The notes: generated by a model not told the origin, from the letters alone. A stretch of DNA of 36,277 nucleotides from Syntrophomonadaceae bacterium (GCA_028706315.1 JAQWBP010000004.1:1-36277), one strand, 5' to 3'; shown: positions 9,887 through 16,364, numbered from the stretch's first letter. Translations and numbers: made by a program.

Positions 9887-10489
9887 TTATCTCACCCCCG
9901 TTAGGGCACGAATTGTCATTTCCATATCATTGCTTCTAAGACATTCTTCCAACGCTTTGTCTAAAATAGGTTTTAAAATTTTTCTGTTTCCGAAAGAACG
10001 ATCTATTAAACCGGCTTCCATAAGCATTGTCTTATAACAAGCGCCTAGCCGCTTAAGCGTATAATCTTTCCACTTTGCAACCTTTTCGCTTTGTAATTGC
10101 TTGTCCTTAAAGAAAATTCGAATATCACTGTCCGTCAATTCATTATTGCCAATAATTAGTTTTTCTCTATAAACCTCATAAACGAAGTCAAAGAATAGGC
10201 TATCTGTCTGCATAATTGCGATTAGTACAATAATTTTTTGCGTGGACAGATCGCTATTCTCGAATAGTTTATAAAACGACGAATCTAAACCTTTTACACG
10301 GTTCGAAACTGTATTAAAAATTTGAATTGCCCTTGCCTGTGTTGGAGCTGAAAAAATATTTTTTTCTATATTTAACGTCTTAATTTTCGCCAGATTTTTT
10401 CCGCTCTCAAGCAGACCAATGACTTTGCGAAATTCGGAAAACCAAAAAGATAGCTTAACCATTCCTGCACTATATTTTTTTCTTTCCAT
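9887..10489 (-). CDS. brxA: BREX protein BrxA (DUF1819)
   Basis: A 200-residue protein with the expected BrxA size and features: an N-terminal KYSAGMVKLSFWFSEFRKV segment, a middle NTVSNRVKGLD stretch and a C-terminal KRLGACYKTMLMEAGLI region. ATG start with AGGTG eight bases upstream. In characterised systems BrxA is a small, DNA-binding, NusB-like helical protein; its exact role is unclear. It is the first structural gene of the operon, 45 bp after the remnant of an XRE-type regulator gene and downstream of an IS remnant, so the original promoter may have been displaced. Confidence 0.9.
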   Translation of the reverse strand: MERKKYSAGMVKLSFWFSEFRKVIGLLESGKNLAKIKTLNIEKNIFSAPTQARAIQIFNTVSNRVKGLDSSFYKLFENSDLSTQKIIVLIAIMQTDSLFFDFVYEVYREKLIIGNNELTDSDIRIFFKDKQLQSEKVAKWKDYTLKRLGACYKTMLMEAGLIDRSFGNRKILKPILDKALEECLRSNDMEMTIRALTGVR

Positions 10490-10534
10490 ATCTATTTCAC
10501 CTGATGCTTTCTATGTTTTATCTTATTAGTTTGC

Positions 10535-10714
10535 TTATCCTTTTTCAGAACTTTTCACTACTTCAACGATATCCCCGAAATCACAATCCAACGTGCGGCA
10601 TATCTTCACCAAAACTTCCATTGAAACGAATTCATTCTTTGATAACTTTGTCAAGGTGTTAGGGCTGATTCCGGTTCTTTTTCGCAAGTCAGTTTTTTTA
10701 ATGCCCTTATCAAT
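10535..10714 (-). pseudogene. XRE/Cro-type HTH regulator, 5' end missing at the IS junction
   Basis: Reading leftward, the frame encodes IDKGIKKTDLRKRTGISPN, then TLTKLSKNEFVSMEVLVKIC and CDFGDIVEVVKSSEKG, with stop TAA at 10535-10537. This is a near-complete helix-turn-helix domain of the small Cro/C1 class (about 70 residues), with its recognition helix and downstream helices intact. The roughly 7-10 N-terminal residues and the start codon are absent: homology stops at the IDKG codons, exactly where the IS terminal repeat begins at 10714, and the frame then meets a TAA (10730-10732). No ATG/GTG/TTG precedes the HTH. Formerly it was likely the autoregulator of the BREX operon; now probably not translated. 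Confidence 0.75.
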
Positions 10715-11489
10715 TGAGGATTTTGCAAATTAAATAAGTCAATAATATAGGCATTTTAAGAGGACATAAAAAGGTCTTCACCCCTCATAATGTCTAAATT
10801 ATAGGTAACAACCAAAAAAAATCAACCGAGGTGAAGTCACTTATGAATATTCGACAGAACTGCATTTTCTCCTTTTAAGACCATTGAAAATGCAACCAGA
10901 ATCCAGGCTTGAGAAGATAATTAACACCCTTGATTTAGATCCAGTTCTTGCTAAATTGAATAAACCTGATGAAAAAAAAGTCGGACCCAAATCTTACCCA
11001 GTCTATGCTATGTTTAATGCCCTGATCGCTATGAGACTGGAGAATATGAATACTTTTACCCAACTGGTTGAACGGCTAACTCATGATCCCCAGCTAATGT
11101 ATGTTTGCGGTTTTGAACCCTTTGGCACCGCACCCAGCATATCCTGTTTCAGCCGTTTCAAAGAAAACCTGGGCTTAGAAACCGGGTTGAACGTAAGAAA
11201 AATCAATAAAGTTGCAACCCATGCTTACCTTTGTGCCATAACCATGATTGCCGTTGTAATAGCAGTTAACCAGGAAAGCAGCACTAAGTCCTTGGCGGCA
11301 TAGCCCTGAATTTATCGGGTTTTAAAAGAACTAAAATCTTAAAAGGGAGTAGTCTGTCTTTTTTCGGTAACCACAATAAGCTGACCGTTTTGACCGGAGT
11401 AATATGGTAATAATTGTTATTGCCAACCGTGGAATATTGTTTGGCTTGCCTTGTTAAGAGCATTTTTTCGAATTATGCAAAAGTCTCAA
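10714..11489. mobile_element. Internally deleted insertion sequence (DUF772-type transposase), 776 bp
   Basis: The ends form an imperfect inverted repeat: the left end reads TTGAGGATTTTGCAAATT, and the right end, reverse complemented, reads TTGAGACTTTTGCATAATT. Inside is one broken transposase gene of which only the N- and C-terminal parts remain. An intact element of this type would be roughly twice as long. No convincing target duplication is seen (left flank ...TTATCAA, right flank GTGAGAGG...), so one side has probably been rearranged. Family assigned from the DUF772-like transposase N-terminus; the exact IS family (IS5/IS1182-like) is not certain. Confidence 0.75.
10843..11303 (+). pseudogene. 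DUF772-type transposase remnant with stop, frameshift and internal deletion
   Basis: An ATG at 10843 preceded by GAGGTG opens MNIRQNCIFSF, then meets TAA at 10876. The sequence resumes, after an apparent one-base loss near 10884, as KMQPESRLEKIINTLDLD, GPKSYPVYAMFNALIAMRLE and GTAPSISCFSRFKENLG, which is the DUF772 N-terminal domain of IS5/IS1182-like transposases. It then jumps directly to VRKINKVATHAYLCAITMIA, which looks like the extreme C-terminus, so the catalytic DDE core is deleted. The protein cannot be active; mobilisation would need a transposase in trans. Confidence 0.8.
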
Positions 11490-11704
11490 GTGAGAGGCTA
11501 TTTATTAAAAAAGGTTCGACAAGATAACATCAATGAAATTTGCAGGAGTTAACCTAATTATGCCGAAATTGGTAATCAAAAGAAAGGCGGACTATGATGG
11601 GAGATAAAGTATTGGTCAGGTAAGTGAGTCACGGAGCAGTCCCCTTGATGCACTGAACTCATAGTCTAATACAATCAGACGGTTGGCATTGTTGGAGAGT
11701 ATGA
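11490..11704. other. Non-coding decayed region with an 8-bp inverted repeat
   Basis: I find no intact gene here. An inverted repeat GACTATGA (11590-11597) / TCATAGTC (11659-11666) encloses about 61 bp that contains a shorter CAGT...ACTG pairing, so a folded RNA or a remnant mobile-element end is possible. The 5' end of the truncated XRE regulator, expected here if the IS had simply inserted, is not found. Confidence 0.4.
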
Positions 11705-11842
11705 ATGTATCTTTCGCAAATCACAATTAACAATTATAGGTGTTTTGGAAAAGAATCTTTTCCTATTATGTTAAATGAAGGCTTAAATGTTCTCATAGGA
11801 GAGAACAATTGCAGGAAAACTACTGTGCTCATGGGTTTTTGA
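11705..11842 (+). pseudogene. N-terminal stub of an OLD/RecF-like ATPase
   Basis: An ATG with GGAGAG upstream opens 45 codons: MYLSQITINNYRCFG, a short linker, then GLNVLIGENNCRKTTVLMGF and a stop (TGA 11840-11842). The ITINNYRCF strand plus LNVLIGENN-x-x-KT is the signature of OLD-family nucleases and RecF/SMC-like ATPases, which normally run for 400-700 residues with Walker A GENNSGKT. Here the SG of the P-loop is CR, and the frame ends directly after the motif. The following 160 bp contain nothing recognisable of the rest. It is a truncated, probably dead relic of another defence gene. Confidence 0.65.
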
Positions 11843-12003
11843 AGCTACGGTGGATGCTTAAGTTTCAGTAAGTGATAGCCAGAATATAAAACCTCAAATG
11901 TAAAACTATACCTCAATAATTAACCCGAATCAGGCTGGCTACCCCTGGAGCTGAGCGGAAGGTTCTAGGGGAATAGTGTATAATAGAAAGGAGGGGTTTA
12001 TAT
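11843..12003. other. Leader region of the nucleotidyltransferase gene pair
   Basis: No gene. A weak inverted repeat (CCCCTGGAG near 11942 with TCTAGGGG near 11964) is followed by a TATAAT hexamer at 11979-11984 and AAAGGAGGGG before the TTG start at 12004. The TATAAT lacks a good -35 and lies very close to the ribosome binding site, so I do not call it a firm promoter. Confidence 0.3.
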
Positions 12004-12534
12004 TTGTCCTTAATTCCTGATTTCTTAAATAATGATTACTATTTACCTAAAGGTGAATATAAATGTACAATAAAAGAAATGGAGGAATCATTTCTATTTT
12101 CTGACAGGCGTAAAATGTTATGGAAGTTGTTTAAAGACTTTACATATAGACTTACTACGCTTGGAATAACTCCAGATGCAGTATTAGTAAATGGTAGCTT
12201 TGTTACAAAACGCACTGATCCGGGTGATGTGGATTTTGTTTTCTTAATCCCCATGGATAAAATTAATACTGCCCTTGCCACTGCAGAAGATGAACATGAC
12301 GAAACAGCTCTACTTATGATATTTCACCCTGATAACCAGTTGCCTATACGAATCTTATATGGTGTACACTTTCTCTATGCCCGCAATCAGAGCGAGTTTG
12401 AATATTGGTCTTATTACTTTCAAAATGGTGTTCGCGAGCCAGATCCTAAGCGAGATCCGCCTTGGGTTAAATCTCCTACAGGAAAGGGAATACTATACAT
12501 AGATGGAGGTGAGTTGATTAATGGAATTGAGTAA
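12004..12534 (+). CDS. Predicted nucleotidyltransferase (DUF6932-like), first gene of a defence-island pair
   Basis: A 176-residue protein with a TTG start, chosen because AAAGGAGGGG lies upstream. Residues 63-77 read NGSFVTKRTDPGDVD: the GS turn followed about ten residues later by D-V-D matches the metal-binding signature of DNA-polymerase-beta-type nucleotidyltransferases. The N-terminal part (DYYLPKGEYKCTIKEMEESF) and the GSFVT...PGDVD spacing fit the small family annotated as DUF6932. Such enzymes transfer a nucleotide onto protein, RNA or small molecules; the target here is unknown. The end overlaps the next gene by 14 bp, so the two are almost certainly co-translated. Codon use is AT-rich, unlike the core genes to the right. 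The fold class is fairly secure; its role as part of a defence or toxin-antitoxin system is inferred from location. Confidence 0.7.
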   Translation: MSLIPDFLNNDYYLPKGEYKCTIKEMEESFLFSDRRKMLWKLFKDFTYRLTTLGITPDAVLVNGSFVTKRTDPGDVDFVFLIPMDKINTALATAEDEHDETALLMIFHPDNQLPIRILYGVHFLYARNQSEFEYWSYYFQNGVREPDPKRDPPWVKSPTGKGILYIDGGELINGIE

Positions 12535-13549
12535 TAATATGAATTTGGATAGTCAGCTCATTGAACTTCAGAAAGAGATAGTGTTTTTTAATAAAGTTCG
12601 TTTGAACTATGAAAATCTTCAAAAAGAACTTATAGGAAATGAGCATCTACGCCATATTTATGAGCCTTCAGCTAAACTTTTATTAGACCGTGCTGAAGAG
12701 GATCTTGCTATAGCATTCAAGCAAATAGCTAACTCTTATGTAGATATTGATTCTGTTGAAGCCGTAGCACGCCAAACAAACGCTAGCACAATGGATGTTA
12801 CCATAGAGACACCTGAGAAGAGTATAAGTGGATTTATTGAGATGGGGTTATTAGGTAAAACTCTTAATAGTTTTCAGTCTCTTATATATTCTATTATTGA
12901 TCCATCTAAAGGTAGAAAAAAAACAGTTATTAGAGATGCTGGAGCATTAGCCGTGAGTGCCTTTGCCCCCGGCTCTTTTGTGGTTAGAGTTCACGAGCAA
13001 ACTAATGGTTTAATTGCTGATGAAAATTTAATTCTAGAAAAAACCGTTCCTATTATCGGCTCCCTTATGGAAGCATCCGAGGATGTTGCTAAGCTAAAGG
13101 AAGCTACATCTGATTTAGAATTAACAACAGTATCAATATATCGTAATTTCTTAAAAACACTATCAAGCGGAGACTCTGGAATTAATATTAAGTGGGTATC
13201 ACCTTCAGGTAATAAGCGCAATCATTCATTAAGTTCTCAGCAGGTTAAGAATGCAATTAGTTTGTTTAATAATGACAAAAGCCTTACCAGTCGACCAATA
13301 ACAGTTGATGGAATTCTTACAATGTTTGAAAGAGATGATATTAATAACCGACGTAACTTTAAATTAATTGGTTTTGATGAAGTTTCCTATAGTGGAATTG
13401 TTGATGAAAAAGTTCCTGGTTGTTTTGTTCCAACTAATATCTCAGCGCTGATAGAAGAACAAATAGAGGTAAATAATACTACTGATGAAGAGTTTATTAA
13501 ATATATCTTATTGTCGGTGGATGATTCTTTTGCAAATGATGACAAATAA
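12521..13549 (+). CDS. Unrecognised 342-residue partner of the nucleotidyltransferase
   Basis: ATG start with GGAGGTGAG upstream, inside the last codons of the nucleotidyltransferase. I do not recognise the family. Visible features: a helical, charged N-terminus (1-75, partly coiled-coil-like), a small-residue segment GALAVSAFAPGSFVVRV (141-157) that looks like a buried strand/turn, a second helical stretch (165-215), a polar linker, and a C-terminal beta-rich part (ITVDGILTMFE at 260-270, then FKLIGFDEVSYSGIVDE at 280-296) resembling a small barrel. No signal peptide or membrane helix. It may be the target, inhibitor or effector partner of the nucleotidyltransferase. The stop at 13547-13549 may be premature: one reading-frame shift there extends the protein by about 31 residues. 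Confidence 0.65.
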   Translation: MELSNNMNLDSQLIELQKEIVFFNKVRLNYENLQKELIGNEHLRHIYEPSAKLLLDRAEEDLAIAFKQIANSYVDIDSVEAVARQTNASTMDVTIETPEKSISGFIEMGLLGKTLNSFQSLIYSIIDPSKGRKKTVIRDAGALAVSAFAPGSFVVRVHEQTNGLIADENLILEKTVPIIGSLMEASEDVAKLKEATSDLELTTVSIYRNFLKTLSSGDSGINIKWVSPSGNKRNHSLSSQQVKNAISLFNNDKSLTSRPITVDGILTMFERDDINNRRNFKLIGFDEVSYSGIVDEKVPGCFVPTNISALIEEQIEVNNTTDEEFIKYILLSVDDSFANDDK

Positions 13550-13637
13550 GTATCCAACTCTAATTCTTTACGGTCATGTCCCGCCAAAGAAAAAGCAGAC
13601 ATTAGCTGATCGTTTTGATTTATTATTAGAAAATTAA
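13536..13637 (+). CDS. Short overlapping ORF or frameshifted C-terminal tail of the 342-residue protein
   Basis: From ATG 13536 a 33-codon frame reads MMTNKYPTLILYGHVPPKKK then QTLADRFDLLLEN, stop TAA 13635-13637. It overlaps the 342-residue gene by 14 bp. The content looks protein-like rather than random, and if the T of the upstream TAA stop is skipped the join reads ...FANDDKKYPTLILYGHV, which is smooth. It could be a coupled small protein, the true C-terminus separated by a one-base insertion, or a programmed frameshift product. I favour a frameshifted tail. Confidence 0.4.
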   Translation: MMTNKYPTLILYGHVPPKKKQTLADRFDLLLEN

Positions 13638-13640
13638 AAA

Positions 13641-13650
13641 CCCGAGGCCG
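13641..13650. repeat. 10-bp copy of the tRNA-Leu 3' segment
   Basis: CCCGAGGCCG at 13641-13650 is identical to 13786-13795, which is the 3' acceptor/T-arm end of tRNA-Leu. A second copy of a tRNA 3' end beside an accessory island is what an integration event can leave behind, but ten bases is short and could be chance. Confidence 0.3.
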
Positions 13651-13739
13651 ACTAAATCTTAATTTATCAGAGGCGAATTTGGGGCAAAAACATTTTCATA
13701 AAGGGTAATATTTAATGTTTTTTCTGCATATATCAGAAA

Positions 13740-13768
13740 AGCAAAAAAACCGGCTGAAAAGCCGGTTT
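13740..13768 (-). terminator. Rho-independent terminator of the tRNA operon
   Basis: Stem AAACCGGCT (13747-13755) / AGCCGGTTT (13760-13768) with a four-base loop. On the minus strand it is followed by a run of seven T then GCTTTT. It lies 12 bp past the tRNA-Leu CCA end. Confidence 0.9.
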
Positions 13769-13780
13769 ATCTAACTTGGT

Positions 13781-13869
13781 TGGTGCCCGAGGCCGGAATC
13801 GAACCGGCACGACCGGTAAAGGTCGCGGGATTTTAAGTCCCGTGCGTCTGCCTGTTCCGCCACCCGGGC
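13781..13869 (-). tRNA. tRNA-Leu (anticodon TAA)
   Basis: Cloverleaf with acceptor GCCCGGG / CTCGGGC-type pairing, a long variable arm as expected for Leu, anticodon loop CTTAAAA in a CGGGA/TCCCG stem, T-loop GGTTCGATTCC and an encoded CCA (13781-13783). Last gene of the five-tRNA operon and the border of the accessory island. Confidence 0.95.
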
Positions 13870-13886
13870 ATGATATTTAATTAAAA

Positions 13887-13962
13887 TGGAGGGCGGGATC
13901 GGATTTGAACCGATGAATGGTGATTTTGCAGACCACAGCGTTAGCCTCTTCGCCACCCGCCC
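13887..13962 (-). tRNA. tRNA-Cys (anticodon GCA)
   Basis: Acceptor GGGCGGG pairs with CCCGCCC, discriminator U and CCA encoded. Anticodon loop CTGCAAA gives GCA; T-loop GGTTCAAATCC. U73 is typical of tRNA-Cys. Confidence 0.94.
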
Positions 13963-14101
13963 ATATTTAACTTGTTACGCTGGTTAGCGCACAATTTATT
14001 ATAGCAATTTTGCCTCTCTATTGCAAGCTAAACTCTAAGCTTGCAGGCATCTAGACTATTTCCAAAATAAAAGCGTTACGTAAGTAACGCTGAGTAATCA
14101 A

Positions 14102-14176
14102 TGGAGCGGAAGACGAGATTCGAACTCGCGACCCTCGCCTTGGCAAGGCGATGCTCTACCACTGAGCCACTTCCGC
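14102..14176 (-). tRNA. tRNA-Gly (anticodon GCC)
   Basis: Acceptor GCGGAAG pairs with CTTCCGC, discriminator U, CCA encoded. Anticodon loop TTGCCAA in a TCGCC/GGCGA stem; T-loop AGTTCGAATCT. Confidence 0.95.
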
Positions 14177-14183
14177 TCATTAA

Positions 14184-14259
<76 letters not shown>

Positions 14260-14263
14260 TTAA

Positions 14264-14340
14264 TGGCGAAGCCGATGGGATTTGAACCCACGATCTCCGG
14301 CGTGACAGGCCGGCATGTTAAACCGCTACACCACGGCTCC
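14264..14340 (-). tRNA. tRNA-Asp (anticodon GTC)
   Basis: First gene of the operon. Acceptor GGAGCCG pairs with CGGCTTC (one G-T), discriminator G, CCA encoded. Anticodon loop CTGTCAC; T-loop GGTTCAAATCC. Confidence 0.94.
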
Positions 14341-14352
14341 GCAACGATGATT

Positions 14353-14381
14353 ATTATAGCATCTGTTTTTCGAATAGTCAA
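14353..14381 (-). promoter_or_regulatory. Sigma-A promoter of the tRNA operon
   Basis: On the minus strand: -35 TTGACT (14376-14381), 17-bp spacer, -10 TATAAT (14353-14358), 12 bp before tRNA-Asp. Near-perfect match to the housekeeping consensus. Confidence 0.9.
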
Positions 14382-14464
14382 CATTCTGCCGTGATTTTCT
14401 TTTCTGTATTTTTACCCTGTATATCAAGCCTTTAGTACTGGTTTTTGGAACTAATTCACTTAAT

Positions 14465-14489
14465 AGTTTTTCCGGTTTTAAGAAAAACT
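14465..14489 (+). promoter_or_regulatory. Inverted repeat upstream of the 55-residue gene
   Basis: AGTTTTTC (14465-14472) and GAAAAACT (14482-14489) form an 8-bp stem with a 9-base loop, about 20 bp before a strong ribosome binding site. It could be an operator or an mRNA 5' hairpin; no direct evidence for either. Confidence 0.4.
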
Positions 14490-14510
14490 AATACCATGGA
14501 GGTGATATCC

Positions 14511-14678
14511 ATGGGTGGCTACAAAAAAGATAAAGATTCTGTTGCTCATGCTAAAGGTAAAAATAACACTAAATTCTCTAATGAGCTATTTGCTGCGGTT
14601 GATGACTTTTTTTACGAGTTTGGTATTATTGGTAAACAAAAAAATAATAACGAAAATTCAAAAACAGAGGATTCATAA
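14511..14678 (+). CDS. Small hypothetical protein (55 aa) upstream of splB
   Basis: ATG preceded by GGAGGTGATATCC, an almost perfect Shine-Dalgarno sequence that decides this start over an upstream in-frame TTG. The product is hydrophilic and lysine/asparagine-rich, with a short amphipathic middle (FSNELFAAVDDFFYEFGIIG, 23-42) and an acidic/polar tail. No recognised family; it does not resemble Bacillus SplA. It ends about 50 bp before splB on the same strand, so it is probably co-transcribed, and a spore-related role is a reasonable guess from context only. Confidence 0.6.
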   Translation: MGGYKKDKDSVAHAKGKNNTKFSNELFAAVDDFFYEFGIIGKQKNNNENSKTEDS

Positions 14679-14731
14679 ATACTATAAAAATAGTATACCT
14701 ATAGTTTACTATTTACAACCAGGAGGTAAAT

Positions 14732-15766
14732 GTGCCAGCAATTTATAGATTTAAACGAGTATTTTTTGAAAGAGACGCCCTCGACTATCCTATGGGTAAG
14801 GAGATGTACCAGAATTTTAAGAATGACGGTTATAATGTAGAATTCTTGCAATCACATAACCGTGTTACAGGGATTCCCGGTAAAACATCCCGAGAAGCTT
14901 TTTATCAGGGAAAAAGTACGCTGGTAGTAGGGATGCGCAGAACGCTTGATTTCGCTACCTGTAAACCTTCAGCCCATTTTCAGCTTCCCCTGGTTACTGG
15001 GTGTGAGGGTATGTGCGAATACTGTTATCTTAATACGCAGTTGGGGAAAAAGCCCTACACCCGTGTATATGTAAATATTGATGAAATCTTATCTCAGGCT
15101 AAAAAATATATTGAAGAACGAAAACCTGAAATTACTCTTTTCGAAGCTGCAGCCACTTCAGATCCGGTTGCAGTTGAACCTTATTCAGGAGCACTGGCCA
15201 GAGCGATTACCTTTTTCGCCGGCGAGGAGATGGCACGCCTGCGTTTTGTTACTAAGTTCCCTTATGTTGATTCACTTTTAAACCTGGATCACCGTAAGCA
15301 TACACGTATTCGTTTCAGTATTAACACTGAGCGGGTAATAAATGCCTATGAACACCGCACTCCCCCGCTATCAGAGAGGCTCACTGCTCTGAATAAAATT
15401 TTGGAATACGGCTACCCTGGCGGGGTTATTATAGCACCGGTAATATTAGATGAAGGTTGGCAAAAGGAATATGACTCTTTATTGCAAAAAATGAGGGAAA
15501 GTATCATATATGACAGCGATAATAATGATATCCATTTTGAGATCATATCTCACCGATTCACCCGCCGTGCCCGCACTAATATCCTGGAAGTTTTCCCTGA
15601 GACAACTCTGCCCATGGACGAAGAAACTGGCCGCAAATTTAAATACGGCCAGTTTGGGTATGGTAAATTTGTCTATACTAATGAAAAACTAGAAACTATG
15701 AAAGACTTTTTTTCTACCCGCATCAACGAGTTATTCCCTGGTACAGAGATAGACTATATGATTTAA
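14732..15766 (+). CDS. splB: Spore photoproduct lyase (radical SAM)
   Basis: A 344-residue enzyme that directly reverses the thymine-dimer 'spore photoproduct' during germination. GTG start with CAGGAGGTAAAT upstream. The radical-SAM cluster motif is C91-x3-C95-x2-C98 (CEGMCEYC), matching Bacillus numbering without gaps. Other family marks are LGKKPYTRVYVN (104-115), FEAAATSDP (137-145) and NTERVINAYEHRTPPLSERL (from about 197). Odd point: position 141, the conserved Cys that donates the final hydrogen atom in the B. subtilis enzyme, is Ala here, while position 77 (FATCKPSAHF) is Cys where Bacillus enzymes, as I recall, have Ser. The frame is otherwise intact, so the protein is probably active with a rewired hydrogen-transfer path. 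Supports an endospore former. Confidence 0.95.
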   Translation: MPAIYRFKRVFFERDALDYPMGKEMYQNFKNDGYNVEFLQSHNRVTGIPGKTSREAFYQGKSTLVVGMRRTLDFATCKPSAHFQLPLVTGCEGMCEYCYLNTQLGKKPYTRVYVNIDEILSQAKKYIEERKPEITLFEAAATSDPVAVEPYSGALARAITFFAGEEMARLRFVTKFPYVDSLLNLDHRKHTRIRFSINTERVINAYEHRTPPLSERLTALNKILEYGYPGGVIIAPVILDEGWQKEYDSLLQKMRESIIYDSDNNDIHFEIISHRFTRRARTNILEVFPETTLPMDEETGRKFKYGQFGYGKFVYTNEKLETMKDFFSTRINELFPGTEIDYMI

Positions 15767-15780
15767 TTTATTAGTTAATT

Positions 15781-16299
15781 TTAAGCCTTGGGAGTAGCAT
15801 TAGGGTCAACAAAAACTCGCTGGCCCAGTTCACGGTCAATCATGAAAAGAGCACCGGTATTATCAGCAAGCAGCTTTAACTGCTGAAGAATTTCATCTGC
15901 TGATGCTTCCTCTTCTACCTGTTCTGCAACAAACCATTGTAGGAAGTTATAGGTTGCATGATCTTTGAGTCCCATAGATAGGTCGACCAGATTATTTATT
16001 AGTTCAGTTACCTTTTGCTCGTGTTTATAGACTTCTTCAAAAACATTGACAGGTGAATTCCATTCAGTTGGAGGAGCATCGATAGCCTTTAAAATAACTC
16101 TTCCCCCACGTTCATTTAAATAATTATACATACGGGTAGCATGAGCAACTTCTTCTTGGTACTGGACATTCATCCAGTTAGCAAAACCTTTCAAATTTAG
16201 CGATTCAAAAAAGGCACCCATCGAAGCGTACAGATAGGCTGAGTATAGTTCAGCATTAATCTGTTCGTTAATCGCATCCTGGATTTCTGTTTTAATCAT
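15781..16299 (-). CDS. ftnA: Ferritin
   Basis: A 172-residue non-haem ferritin of the bacterial FtnA type. It stores iron as a ferric core in a 24-subunit shell and limits Fenton chemistry. Start ATG with AAGGAAAGGATGG upstream. Ferroxidase-site residues are visible: Glu17 in NAELYSAYLY, and Glu50/His53 in YQEEVAHATRMY; further carboxylates lie in the FVAEQVEEEASADEIL helix (about 125-140). No haem-binding Met of bacterioferritin is apparent. Transcribed alone from its own promoter and convergent with splB, whose stop lies 14 bp away. No Fur box was clear to me. Confidence 0.93.
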   Translation of the reverse strand: MIKTEIQDAINEQINAELYSAYLYASMGAFFESLNLKGFANWMNVQYQEEVAHATRMYNYLNERGGRVILKAIDAPPTEWNSPVNVFEEVYKHEQKVTELINNLVDLSMGLKDHATYNFLQWFVAEQVEEEASADEILQQLKLLADNTGALFMIDRELGQRVFVDPNATPKA

Positions 16300-16364
16300 T
16301 TAGTACCATCCTTTCCTTATTTGTTACTGTAAAATTATGCCCTATAAACCATGCTCTTATCCAT

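Noticed and set aside
11530-11700. Group II intron or retron RNA
   Set aside because: No domain V sequence, no reverse transcriptase gene nearby, and only one 8-bp inverted repeat supports structure.
11979-11984. TATAAT as promoter of the nucleotidyltransferase pair
   Set aside because: There is no recognisable -35 at 16-18 bp, and it lies too close to the ribosome binding site for a normal leader.
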